Assembly: GCF_963675165.1 (NCBI RefSeq)
Contig: NC_087380.1
Span: forward strand, 7,574,517-7,638,516
Source: Halichondria panicea
Lineage: Eukaryota > Porifera > Demospongiae > Suberitida > Halichondriidae
Reading direction: 5' to 3'
DNA length: 64,000 bases
Part shown: positions 16,001 to 27,165 of the stretch, piece by piece
How the letters are laid out: each line of letters starts with the position of its first letter
How positions within the stretch are numbered: position 1 is the first letter of the stretch
Made by a program: the position numbers and the translations under genes
Notes under the pieces: generated by a model
Database searches by the model: none
What the model was told of the DNA's origin: nothing
Seen by the model: the letters and a program-made list of their open reading frames with translations, nothing else

Positions 16001-18141
16001 TCAAGTTGATGTATGTTTAGAACGTATGTAATTAGTATAAGAATGTGCATGCGGTTATAATTGCTAAAACTGTACTAATAGAGTGTCAGTGTTGATGAGG
16101 AGACCACTAGTGATCCATACACAGCACCAGTCGAGTGTCTCCCCACAGTGCACACATTGGAAAAGTAAGTACTCCTCTCATCACTTCATGGGCTTGTTTT
16201 CGGAGCTAACTCTGACTCTCCATAATTTGCAGTGGGTTAGAAAGGTCCAATTTCTAAAATATGGATTAATTTTAGTAGCTGCTATCTTCCGCCCCCTCCC
16301 CTCACAGCACACTCAACTATCCCCACCCCCTCCACACACACACACACACACACACCCTCACAGCACACTCAACTATCCCCACCCCCTCCACGGAGCAGTG
16401 GCCATTGGTAAGAGACCCGGAGTGGTGCGTGAGCTAGTCATGATGTTTGGGATCAACAAAGAGGACGATCACAAACGCACTCCTCTCATGTTTGCTGCCC
16501 TCGGCAACAACAAACGATCGTCCGTTTCCACGCTGATCGAGTGTGGGGCTGACTTGAACAGACAGGATGTTAGTGGTCTCACGGCTCTACATGTGGCCTG
16601 CTACCATGGCAACAAGGCCGCAGCAAACGTACTGCTGAATAAAGGAGCAGTAATCGAAATCTTAGATGCGAAAGTGAGTCTATGTTGAAGTGGACAATGC
16701 ATAGATTAGAGGAGCTGGATATGCCTAATAATTATAACTTGTCTGCATCTTGTACCCTGTGAATGTACACAGACTTGCCATTACTACAGGGTCACAGTGC
16801 ATTTCATTGGAGCATGGTTCCCGAGACACACAGCTGCCTCCAACTGCTATTGAGGGTGATAAGGTCTCTTGAGCTAGCTAGCTACATATGAGTGCAATCT
16901 ACAATTTCTGGCTGATTTTGATAGCCCATATTAGCTTGCATGAGTTTGGGACGTCCATGCAATTTAAATGGCATAATTATTTTTGAGCAGCTAAAAGAAG
17001 GCCCTATTAATACATGACATGATTCACCTTGTACAGGCATGCCTCTCCAAGTATTCTGAGGGAAGCTGACAGTGGCGGACTAACCGCTCTACACTGGGCC
17101 ATTCATTTCAAGAGACCACATCATCTTGCACTGCTATTGAAGAAGTGAGTACATAATACAATAGCACTGAATAGAAGTGAAACTAAGCAATTATTTGTGT
17201 GATAGCACTGCTTACTTAACCTCAGGGCATGTATAGCCACAGGAGGCATGCAATAAAGATGACTGTGTATGTGTATGTGTACGTGTATTCAATAGTTGAT
17301 TTAGAAGTGAAAGCAATCAATTGTGTGATAACTTTCTCCTGCATGTTTGGTCTCATTATCATTACATCAGACTCTCTGCTGTACCCATGCATGCACTGTA
17401 GGTATGGTGACCCTGTTCACTTGGACAAGGAGGGGAGGTCTCTAGTCACGTACGCACTGCAGAAGGAATCACTCGACTGCATGAAGGTTCAACAAATACG
17501 TAGTTTAATTTATATTAGGTACAAACACTATAACCTTTCAAATGATGTGCCAGAGTTACTGACTGCTTTACGTAGACTTTACCATAATTATATAGCTGAT
17601 AAAGTACGCTGCTCCCCCCCCCACACACACACAGGTGTTGATATCCGCCCACCCCACACTCCTCACATTCCCTGACATCACACAGAGCACCCCCTTCCAT
17701 CACGCCAGTGCACACCCCTCACCACACCCACTCCTATATCTCCTCTCTCACGAGAGCACGCCCCTGTTAATCAACGCCACCAACAGCTACCAACGTACTC
17801 CCCTCCATTGTGCCGTGGCCTACAACAGTGTGTACAATACAGACCTATTGCTACGGCGAGGGGCGGACGTACAACTGTGCGATAATGAGGGGAAAACCCC
17901 TCTTGATTACGCCCACGAGCTGGAGAATGGAGAGGACATGCTCGCAATACTAGAAGGTGATATTAAATTACATAACTAATTTGTAGGAATGCATGTACGT
18001 ACGTATAATAATTATTATTGATCAATTAGTTTTTTATATACAGGACACGCCTCCTTTGAGTGGACTGATGTGGAGAGTTCACGACCTCACGAACAGAACG
18101 ATTTAGCACCACCTGGTAGTAGATTCTGTACCGTCTCGTAG
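13031..18141 (+). CDS. Degenerate kinesin motor + DEP domain + ankyrin repeats, one fused protein
   Basis: Seen: 14 exons, 13031-13181, 13247-14372, 14544-14635, 14687-14794, 14871-15008, 15153-15294, 15471-15996, 16082-16164, 16364-16673, 16790-16863, 17037-17144, 17402-17486, 17635-17956 and 18044-18141. They sum to 3363 nt, 1120 residues plus stop, with every junction in phase. Residues about 1-400 follow a kinesin motor: the VFAEKQSSVYKDSV start, then AGYNGTV, KIRSVLELASRA, and an LTQLLKEALGGN element like the motor's LTRLLQ.SLGG. The P-loop site after AGYNGTV reads SMATQAAHL rather than GQTGSGKT. The switch I (SSRSH) and switch II (DLAGSE) sites are replaced by KTIHHT and EVCPSD. An Asp/Ser-rich linker follows, then a DEP domain at about 535-610 (AAIVRWLMESV, LGDLLLTRGALVH, FANAESLFYYAKE), a low-complexity linker, and ankyrin repeats at about 790-1095. 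Inferred: a non-motile microtubule-associated or scaffold protein. I know of no named family with this order. Confidence 0.85.
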
Positions 18142-19587
18142 CTCTCAATTTTAAAATCCTTTAGTTTTTTCTTAAATTATTATAGAAGAATTATCAAATC
18201 AAAGAAACTGTCAAATGACAGGGGAAACATTATACCATACAACTATATACAAATGATGAGATTCTGGAAAAGCTATTGATTGATTTATCACACTGAATTA
18301 ATACAAAAACTGAAATGTTCTGAACTAGTGGAAACAGTCACATGCATGAAATGAATGCTGGCCGTTCATTGGCTGACGGAATCATCTGATGAGTCCATGT
18401 TCCTCAGGGAGGGGGGGTAGGGGCGTATGCAGTCTTAGTTGTCATGGAAACTGTGGGTGTGCGTGAGTATGTGCGTGTGTGAGGGGGTGGGTGAGTGGGT
18501 GTGTGTACTGTAGTAGTAGGTATTGAAGCTGTAAACATTATATCTTAGATTAAGGTTTGTATTTTGAATTAACTTTCAGTTTGAGTAGACTGAGTACATA
18601 TCAGCTTATAGCGGGTAACTTTCGAGGGTCTAATTTTTTCCGCAGATTAACCATTTTTGTAAATTTTGCGTATAATATAAATTGGGGAAATCCGCAAAAA
18701 TATTAGCCCTTGAAAAGCTATACGATAGTTCTAGAAGCCACCAATGCTCAGGTTGTTTGCATAGCAACATTGTATGGTGGTTTTGTGGTAATGCAGTGAG
18801 TTGATTAGTATCTTGCAAGGTCTATGCAAACAGCTGCTACAGTAAACAAGTTTCAATTCCAGTATTATTCAGATTTTAAACACACTTAAGTACATCACAT
18901 TTAGCAGTTAGTAAATGGACTTTTTGTAAGTAGATACACAAAGTGATATTGTAGTATAGGTGAAAGATAGAAGTTGCATCCGTTATGAAAGCGGTACTTT
19001 GCACAATCAACATAGAGCTAGACAAAGTCAATAACCTAATGCTCACAACAGATGCATGCGTGTGTGTGTTGACACTCTCTCTTAGCTATTGCTTGAGTAG
19101 TTAAACCAATCACACGCACGCACACACACACACACACACGCACGCACACACACACACACACGCACGCATATACTATAGGGATGCTTAGACTTATTTCCAC
19201 CCAGTCCACAACTGAATTTACAGTCTTTTAAGAAACTACTAAATATTTGTACAGCTCAGGATAGTGACATTGAACCTACTGCGGTAGAATAATTTCAATT
19301 TTCGTATGATGCTCTACTACAATACGAAAAATACGAAAATAACCTGCTATACGGTATATACAAGGGGAAGGCTTCTTGTAAATGAATAAGTTTACCACAA
19401 TAAACTGAAGTATGTACATGCACATTCACTAAGGGGGAGGCTTTTTTTTCTTGTAGTACACTAAAAAAATAAACTGTAGTACACAAATGGAAGCAAAGTA
19501 AATGTAGAGTTAAGGAAGGATTCCATGCAGGTACAATTAATGCAAATGAATGCTACATTCGATAAATCCTAATCGAAACAAAGTCAG
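18142..19587. other. Intergenic between the ankyrin gene and receptor 1
   Basis: Convergent 3' regions. It holds CA repeats near 19100-19165 and AT-rich sequence. Segments of it recur at 26130-27794 and, more broken, at 33217-35717, as part of the tandem duplication. No coding exon was seen. Confidence 0.7.
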
Positions 19588-22407
19588 TTACACTCTCTCT
19601 TTCTCATTCAGTGCAGCTATAGTGATTGACCCACCTTTAATGGACATTGAGTTGTTGTCCTTCATGGTGGAGAGAGTGTCCTCTGAGCTGGGATTGCGGG
19701 TTATGGTGGTTAGGTTGACAGCTGTGTCTTTTCCAGTAACCTTCTGATTCGGTTTATTCTGGTCGGGCCTGAAGAAAATAATAAAGAGTTTCGGCCCAAA
19801 CAAACAGCCGAGAACGGCAAAAGCACTCAACACAGAGGCTAGCCCAGTGATGGCATTTTGAATCTCTTGTCTCTTTTCGATTATAAAGTAAGCATACAGT
19901 CCAACAAAAGCAGCCCAAATGATTGCAATAATGAAAGTACAAAACGAAACAAATTTGGCTTCATTGAAATTTTTCGGATATTTGAAGCTCAGCACACCGA
20001 GTATGGTAGACAAAATAATGAGGATTGTTTCGTAGATGGCACAGATTATCAAAATAGCAACGTGATCGACAACACAAGACACGACGATTTCCGGGAGTTT
20101 ATTTTGATCTTCACGATTCGGTCGCACATTTCTGGAGACGCCTGGATGTACAACAATTAAACCTACGACCACAATAAGTACTTGACCAAATATTATTATG
20201 CTCGTGAAAATCACTTGATAGTAAGGCTCCGTGAATCTAGTTCGTGACAAATTTACAGACCTGTAAAATATTCTCGTTACTCGAACAATCTTGACCAACA
20301 GAGCGCCAAATATAATTGAATAACATACCCAAAATCCCATTCTCTGTACGACACAGACTCCCGGCTCAGGAGGACTCACATACACAAATGCCAGAATAAA
20401 GATCAGTCCGATACCACTGAGTAAAGTAATCATTTGTTCTCTTCCTGAAGATTTTACAACCGGTGTCTTCCAGTATATAACATACATTATGGTGACGGCT
20501 GCAACAGCTATGAGGCCCAACACAGCAAGTATTATCACAATAATCGAGAATGTATCACTATGGCGAATAAACGACTCTGGTATTGGAACACACGAGTCGC
20601 TGCCAACCAGCGGATTGTTTCCCCAAGTCTCCCCTCCACACTGCAGACACTGCATGCCCATGGGATTTGAGGAATAGTTACCGCCTACACACGGGTCACA
20701 TGTCCCACAACACGAAGACTGTACAATTCTTCTGTACTCACCCACCTCACATCTCCCACACTGCGATATCTGAGGTTGCCTGCGAATGGAATTAGTTGAA
20801 TTGTCTATTCCGAATTGAAGATTTTGCATATCAAAAATTGTTAGTGCTTCAAGATTGCTATCGTTCAGTACAGAACTGTCCCATATTCCTGCTCTATAAA
20901 GGAAGTAATCTCCATTTCTGATATAACCCTTTGCTTGATAGTTTAATATCTCATATTTCCCCTCAATGTTTCCTTGGCTATCGAAAACGATTCTGTTTCC
21001 AGTGATATTATTAACAAAGTCCAACTGACGGATGTACTGAAGCAGTACGCTTCCTGTTAGTTGTTGAGATTGTCCAGCACACGATCGGTTGGTTTTGTCC
21101 CAAACTATTGGTAACTGACAATTGTCGTGGAGAAAGTTCTGTAGAGCATGTGCATAAGCATACACGGCATCTATTACCAGGGGAACCAAATTTCCTTGAT
21201 GGTATTGAGGTAGACCTGTCACACTCTCATTCTGTGAGCATACGTTTAGTACGCTTGTATTTAATATGTCACAGTCTGCAAAGGCGGCGTAATATTCTGT
21301 GAACCACGGATTTCTGGCATTGCTATCGATAGTAACTTGTGAGAAGTATTCGTTGAATTGTGTCACATGTTCAGTCAAGGGTGCAATTCCGTATAAACCA
21401 GCAGCTGTCTCACTAAACTGGCTCACGATATTATTAGACCTTGCCCAAGAATCACTAGCTATCCAAGTGAATCGAGTTCTGGCTGACGTCGAGTTTGCAA
21501 TTCTACGAAGCACTTGCTCAGCGTTGTCTAGAGAAGCAAACACAATTACAACATTTGCTGACGAGGCAATGAGTGCATCAGCTAACGTATCGAAATCCGA
21601 GTCCACGAAACTATCCTCGATTCCCATATCCAGATCGATACAAATACTATTGTTTGAAGCTAATTCCCTAAATTCAGATATTGCAGGATCTCCGTACGAA
21701 TTTCGTGAGTAGATAGTAGAAACGTATGTCCAGTTGAAATTCAGTAAAATGTCGAGCATAGCTCTAACCTGTTGGTCATCTGGTGGAATTGTTCGGTAGA
21801 AATATTCGTAGCGATCTCGATTGCTCAAAATAGCCGAGGTAGATGAATAACTGATTTGAGGGATTTGGAATAACCGTGCTAGACTAGCTACCGGGACACT
21901 GACTCGGCTTGCAGCTGCACCAATGATACCAGAAGTGGGAGGGTTAATGGAGACATTATTCACCGTGTTGTTAGGGCCCATACATGACAACTGACAGCTT
22001 TGAATGTCCAATTCACTTCCTGTGATTACCAAATCAATCGTTTCGTCCAGTCCTATATTCTCACTGATGCATGTGTCTCGAATGTCATAGCCTATTTCTA
22101 GCCCTGCCAAAAGTTCTGAGTCGTTGTTTATAAGGTCGATTGCAAAAAGCATTGCTTCCATCATCTGCAGACCGTCCTCAGTTGCAATTGCTCCGCATTG
22201 ACCTCCACCTGAACCGGGATCATCTGAATGAACTGGAATGAGTCCTCCAAACACAAAATCTTTGTTTATTCTGTTCTGAGCTCCTCGTATGCGATTGTCT
22301 GTCGTACGCAAAACTTCCGATGATTGTGCATAATTAAATTGCAATGCAGCGACAGTTGAGAGTGTTACCAGTAGAAGGATGAACAAAGATGGTGTCATTG
22401 TGAGCAT
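19588..22407 (-). CDS. mGluR-like class C GPCR, paralogue 1
   Basis: Seen: one uninterrupted 939-residue frame. Signal peptide about 1-22, Venus-flytrap domain about 50-490, nine-Cys linker domain about 550-606 (QCGRCEVGEY, CCGTCDPC, CLQCGG), seven hydrophobic helices about 618-880, and a Ser/Thr-rich tail. The end of the last helix, GPKLFIIFFRPDQNK, matches the FxPKxxxI region of metabotropic glutamate receptors. The Cys-rich domain excludes GABA-B type. By hand alignment, the residues holding the alpha-amino and carboxyl groups are kept: Ser189/Thr190, Asp210, Tyr238 and Asp319. Residues contacting the distal carboxylate differ: Met82 replaces the Arg, and no basic residue sits in CAGQSQQLTG, where mGluR has Lys. 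Inferred: an amino-acid or related small-molecule receptor. A TGCAG acceptor-like site 7 nt before the ATG suggests an intron in the 5' UTR. No intron is seen in the coding part. Confidence 0.93.
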   Translation of the reverse strand: MLTMTPSLFILLLVTLSTVAALQFNYAQSSEVLRTTDNRIRGAQNRINKDFVFGGLIPVHSDDPGSGGGQCGAIATEDGLQMMEAMLFAIDLINNDSELLAGLEIGYDIRDTCISENIGLDETIDLVITGSELDIQSCQLSCMGPNNTVNNVSINPPTSGIIGAAASRVSVPVASLARLFQIPQISYSSTSAILSNRDRYEYFYRTIPPDDQQVRAMLDILLNFNWTYVSTIYSRNSYGDPAISEFRELASNNSICIDLDMGIEDSFVDSDFDTLADALIASSANVVIVFASLDNAEQVLRRIANSTSARTRFTWIASDSWARSNNIVSQFSETAAGLYGIAPLTEHVTQFNEYFSQVTIDSNARNPWFTEYYAAFADCDILNTSVLNVCSQNESVTGLPQYHQGNLVPLVIDAVYAYAHALQNFLHDNCQLPIVWDKTNRSCAGQSQQLTGSVLLQYIRQLDFVNNITGNRIVFDSQGNIEGKYEILNYQAKGYIRNGDYFLYRAGIWDSSVLNDSNLEALTIFDMQNLQFGIDNSTNSIRRQPQISQCGRCEVGEYRRIVQSSCCGTCDPCVGGNYSSNPMGMQCLQCGGETWGNNPLVGSDSCVPIPESFIRHSDTFSIIVIILAVLGLIAVAAVTIMYVIYWKTPVVKSSGREQMITLLSGIGLIFILAFVYVSPPEPGVCVVQRMGFWVCYSIIFGALLVKIVRVTRIFYRSVNLSRTRFTEPYYQVIFTSIIIFGQVLIVVVGLIVVHPGVSRNVRPNREDQNKLPEIVVSCVVDHVAILIICAIYETILIILSTILGVLSFKYPKNFNEAKFVSFCTFIIAIIWAAFVGLYAYFIIEKRQEIQNAITGLASVLSAFAVLGCLFGPKLFIIFFRPDQNKPNQKVTGKDTAVNLTTITRNPSSEDTLSTMKDNNSMSIKGGSITIAALNEKERV

Positions 22408-23487
22408 CGTGTACCTGCATGTGTATTAAAGAATTTATATGTTTATACCATATCAAATGTGCAATCACTAATAGTTTCATAGCTTATTATATCTAGCTGC
22501 CATACAATATATAACACTGACACTTACTGATTATGCAAGCAGCTATACTGAGCTAGATCTGTAACATTAACTTCCAAGTGCAACTTTTATAGCAGACTTT
22601 TGTTATACATGACATCGACAGTGAACTTCCTCCGCTTTGCTAAGCAAGGAAGAAATTTACCCACAGCATAATTATGCGCATGCGCATAGATACAGTGTCA
22701 GAGGAATGAATGACTCCCCGGTGGGAGTGACCTAGCCTCGTTCCCAGGCCTTACTTTTTCTTGCTGTTGTCACTGTTCATCCATAAATCACTACATGTAG
22801 AAAGACATAGTGAGGCAGCAAAGAAAGAAATGGGCGTACAGTTAAAGAAAAGTAAGGCCTGGTTTGGGAAATCGCGTGATCCACAAGGATTTTTATGAAC
22901 GTGGGCGATATGTAGCCCACAATCGTGACGTAAGGTATTCTCCCACGCATTCAGAGTTAATAAGACTGTATATGTACTGAGACAACCACCAAGCTGTGCT
23001 GCAAGTCAGATCAGAGAACCAGCGTGGCCAGCTCTAGTGGCAGTAGCTACCTGCTATATATGATAATGATGACTAAGCTATTCTTGATCTATACTAGCAT
23101 GTAGAAAGACACAAGAAAAGGTAATAGTCTGATAGAATCTGAACACACAATCTAGACTAGTAGATCATCTAAGGCATATAGCTAGCTATAGTGCTTGCAA
23201 ACTTCCAGTTCCAAGTCCATGTCCAGCTTGCTGCAGGCAAAGTTTTATTAGTCATAGATATCTGCGTGGGCAGTCCAACATCTCTAGCTCAGCATGCCCA
23301 CGCTCATTTTCACCCTTCTACCACCCTTCTACCCTCACGCGACTTCCCGATACAGGCTCTCCTTTTTCCTAATTCTACGTCTATTTCTTTCTTTATTCCT
23401 CCAATTAATACCGTATTTTATGTCATTCCTGCCGCCCTAAGGTGTGGGGGACTCCCCAAGGAGTGAATGACTCCCTATGCGCATGCC
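22408..23487. other. Receptor 1 upstream region and spacer
   Basis: The first roughly 280 bp are shared with the upstream regions of receptors 2 (30741-31045) and 3 (38517-38720), so they probably contain the promoter and a 5' UTR exon. Further out, 22733-22870 has inverted ends (a TAGCCTCGTTCCCAGGCC start, with AAAAGTAAGGCCTGG opposite) and looks like a decayed member of the TAGCCTCG element family. No gene was seen. Confidence 0.6.
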
Positions 23488-25009
23488 TATGGGGTGCCGT
23501 TTGTGTCAAAATGCTAATTTTATCCACTTATGCAGAAGTACACTGACTTATACACAAGTGCACAGACTTATACACAAGTACACTGACTTATACAAAAGTA
23601 TGCTGACTTATGCACAAGTATGCTGACTGATACATGATACACAAGTGCACTGACTTATACGTAAGTATGCTGAATTAATTTAACCTTTAACCTTTAACCC
23701 TTTGCACTTACAGAAGCTCTGTAAACATTACTAAGAACAGGCACGTGCATCAGGGGCGGATCCAGGGGTGATTTTGAGGGGCTGAAGCCCCCCCCTTTTG
23801 AAAAAACTACCTATGTATTGCTAGTCTGAGGTTACAACAATTTTGCCACCAACCTTGTTACTTATGCATCTGCATGTAGACTCACTGACTTAAGAGATGC
23901 TAGACAACAGCCAAGTCTAGCTACTAAGAGTATAAAGGATGTAGGCTAGCTAGCTGGACATACTAGCTAGCTAGCTAGCTAGCTAGAACTAATATAAAAG
24001 TGCATAGGTCAACAACTATTGCTGCATGTTGCTGAGTCAGCTCCTTGTGCAATGTTTGTAGCCTCGATCATATCCCAGGCCTCTCTTCCTAGGGGAGGCT
24101 ATTGTGCATGCTGTTGAGCTGCAACATGGAGCAGATCTCAGACTTTTTCAGCTAGTTGCAAGAACCAGCCTTACCTCCTCTCACTCTCAGTGCAGTCTGG
24201 GTAGGCATTGTGATTCTTTCATGTACCAAGAGTGCATGAATGTAGATGTAACATCTACAGTATACATCCTTTTGTTGATTAGAACGAGTTTTTTGATTAA
24301 CTTTTTCATATTCAGTATTCACTTATTAACTCGTACGGTGCCCCTCTCTACTAGCCCCCCCCTTTCATTTTTCCTGGATCCGCCCCTGTGCATGTACAGG
24401 CAGAGTCAAGGCAGACAATAGTAATGTTTACAGAGCTTCTGTTAAGAGTTGTAGCAGCTTGAATTGCATTAGTAAACAGGTTTAAAGCGTTTGACAATAC
24501 TTGCACATTAACTGAAGATTCTGCCATGTCTCGATCTAGTCTATAGACAACCATGTGCAAAGGGTTAAAGGTTAAAGGTTAAATTAATTCAGCACGTGCA
24601 CTTGTGTATAAGTCAGTGCACTTGTGCATAAGTCGGTGCACTTGTGCATAAGTCAGTGCACTTGTGCATAAGTCAGCATACTTGTGCAAAAGTCAAAGTA
24701 CTTGTACAAGTCAGGTTATTATGTATAAGTCAGTGCACCTGTGTATAAGTCAGTGCACCTGTGTATAAGTCTGTGCACTTGCGTATAAGTCTGTGCACTT
24801 GCGTATAAGTCGGTGCACTTGTGTATAAGTCGGTGTACTTGTGTATAAGTCTGTGTACTTGTGTATAAGTATGTGCACTTGTGTATAAGTCAGTGTACTT
24901 CTGCATAAGTCAGTGTACTTGTGGTATAAGTCGGTGCACTTGTGTATAAGTCAGTGTACTTCTGCATAAGTGGATAAAATTAGCATTTTGACACAAACGG
25001 CACCCCATA
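23488..25009. mobile_element. DNA transposon with long inverted arms, carrying a second insertion
   Basis: The ends TATGGGGTGCCGTTTGTG and CACAAACGGCACCCCATA are exact inverted copies. The inversion continues inward through a TAAAATTAGCATTTTGAC box. It then runs through arrays of a roughly 20-bp unit (TATAAGTCAGTGCACTTGTG; 23530-23680 and, much longer, 24590-24975). A TTTAACCTTTAACC block and the AGAAGCTCTGTAAACATTAC box follow. There is no transposase frame. The loop is occupied by a separate element at 23751-24388. The superfamily is unclear. Confidence 0.75.
23751..24388. mobile_element. hAT-like non-autonomous element nested in the larger transposon
   Basis: It has terminal inverted repeats CAGGGGCGGATCCAGG and CCTGGATCCGCCCCTG, a terminus common in non-autonomous hAT-type elements of marine invertebrates. 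Flanking GTGCAT on both sides may be a remnant target duplication, shorter than the 8 bp expected. No transposase frame is present. Confidence 0.65.
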
Positions 25010-25249
25010 CATGCTTGTTTGTTCCCGCCAATGTGACTGTTTTCAATTTAGTAGAATGAAGAGCCAGGATAAAGAGCAAGGTTAGTAGCAAGGTAGCAAT
25101 GAATAGTAGACAGCAAGTGACAGCTGGAATGTAGACCTATGCATGTAAATGAAGAGTATGGTTGCAAGGTTAATATGGGAAAGAACTGGAGCCAAGTGGC
25201 TGAGCTGCAAATCACCCAAATGTACAAGCACACAATGGGTTGCCCTCAT

Positions 25250-25482
25250 GAGATGGGAGGGGGGTATTATGAGACGAGAGGGGGGGGTATTGTGAGACGG
25301 GAGGGGGGTATTGTGAGACAGGAGGGGGGTAATATGAGACGAGAGGGGGGTATTGTGAGACAGGAGGGGGGTAATATGAGACGGGAGGGGGGTATTGTGA
25401 GACGGGAGGGGGGTAATATGAGACGGGAGGGGGGTATTGTGAGACGGGAGGGGGTATTGTGAGACGGGAGGGGGGGTATTAT
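25250..25482 (+). repeat. G-rich 21-bp minisatellite
   Basis: About eleven copies of a unit like GAGACGGGAGGGGGGTATTGT, with runs of five to seven Gs each. It lies just before the second copy of the ankyrin-gene tail. The guanine runs could form G-quadruplexes on the plus strand. Confidence 0.85.
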
Positions 25483-25605
25483 GAGCCTATAGTGTGGTCC
25501 TACTGTAGCTAGTGTACAGAGCCTATAGTGTGGTCCCACTGTAGCTAGTGGTGGACTTATATTTTCAGGTTTGCATAGTGAAAGGGTTTGTATACCATAT
25601 AGAGT

Positions 25606-26127
25606 ACGCTGCTCCCCCCACACACACTGGTGTTGATATCCGCCCACCCCACACTCCTCACATTCCCCGACATCACACAAAGCACTCCCTCCATCACGCC
25701 AGTGCACACCCCTCACCACACCCACTCCTCTATCTCCTCTCTCACGAGAGCACGCCCCTGTTAATCAACGCCACCAACAGCTACCAACGTACTCCCCTCC
25801 ATTGTTCCGTGGCCTACAACAGTGTGTACAATACAGACCTGTTGCTACGGCGAGGGGCGGACGTACAACTGTGCGATAATGAGGGGAAAACCCCTATTGA
25901 TTACGCCCACGAGCTGGAGAACGGAGAGGACATGCTCGCAATACTAGAAGGTGATATTAAATTACATAACTAATTTGTAGGAATCCATGTACGTACGTAT
26001 AATAAATTATAATTGGTCAATTATATACAGGACACGCCTCCTTTGAGTGGACTGATGTGGAGAGTTCACGACCTCACAAACAGAACGATTTAGCACCACC
26101 TGGTAGTAAATTTTGTACCGTCTCGTA
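25606..26127 (+). pseudogene. Duplicated tail of the kinesin/DEP/ankyrin gene, copy 2
   Basis: The last two exons of the 13031-18141 gene recur almost unchanged (about 25639-25960, then 26032-26127), with the same LLRRGADVQLCDNEGKTP block. The acceptor of the first is broken: ACACAG has become ACACTG. No upstream exons exist in this unit. The frame itself is still open, so decay is recent. Expression as part of a protein is unlikely unless a new promoter or exon feeds it. Confidence 0.85.
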
Positions 26128-26696
26128 GCTCTCAATTTTAATCCTTTAATTTTTCTTAATTAAATTATTATAGAAGAATTATCAAATCAAAGAAACTGTC
26201 AAATGACAGGGGAAACATATACCATACAACTATATACAAATGGTGAGATTATGGAAAAGCTATTGATTGATTTATCACACTGAAAAAAACTGAAATGTTC
26301 TGAACTAGTGGAAACAGTCACATGCATGAAATGAATGCTGGCCGTTCATTGGCTGACGGAATCATCTGATGAGTCCATGTTCTTCAGGGAGGGGGGGGTA
26401 GGGGCGTATGCAGTCTTAGTTGTCATGGAAACTGTGGGTGTGCGTGAGTATGTGTGTGTGAGTGGGTGGGTGAGTGGGTGTGTGTACTGTAGTAGAGAGA
26501 AAGCTAAATATTGAAGCTGTAAACATTATATCTTAGATTAAGGTTTGTATTTTCAGATAAAGTAAATAAACTTTCAGTTTGAGTAGACTGAGCACACACC
26601 AGCTTATAGCGGGTAACTTTCGAGGGTCTAATTTTTTCCACAGATTAACCATTTTGTAAATTTTGCGTATAATATAAATTGGTAAAATTCCCAAAA

Positions 26697-27165
26697 ATAT
26701 TAGCCCCTGAAAAGCTATACGATAGCTCTAGAAGCCACCAATGCTCAGGTTGTTTGCATAGCAACATTGTATGGTGGTTTTGTGGTAATGCAGTCTAGTT
26801 GTTCGCCTAACCGTTATAAAAGCGAAAACTCGGCCTGGGATCGAGGCTACTGTTTGCATAGACCTTGCAAGATACTAATCAACGCACTGCAGTTGTTCGC
26901 CTAACCGTTATAAAAGCGAAAACTCGGCCTGGGATCGAGGCTATGCAAACAGCTGCTACAATAAACAAGTTTCAATTCCAGTAGCAAAAATATTAGCCCC
27001 TGAAAAGCTATACGATAGCTCTAGAAGCCACCAATGCTCAGGTTGTTTGCATAGCAACATTGAATGGTGGTTTTGTGGTAATGCAGTGAGTGTTGATTAG
27101 TATTTTGCAAGGTCTATGCAAACAGCTGCTACAATAAACAAGTTTCAATTCCAGTAGCAAAGGTC
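26697..27165. repeat. Local duplication and inversion in the spacer of unit 2
   Basis: A roughly 170-bp stretch that occurs once in unit 1 (around 18700-18860) occurs twice here. In the first copy, a 40-bp piece is inverted (CTGTTTGCATAGACCTTGC in place of its reverse complement). It lies between two direct copies of a roughly 52-bp sequence starting GTTGTTCGCCTAACCG and ending GGGATCGAGGCTA. Confidence 0.8.

Noticed and set aside
25267-25725. Minus-strand frame with PPSRLTI repeats
   Set aside because: Derived from the G-rich minisatellite plus the antisense of the ankyrin pseudogene.
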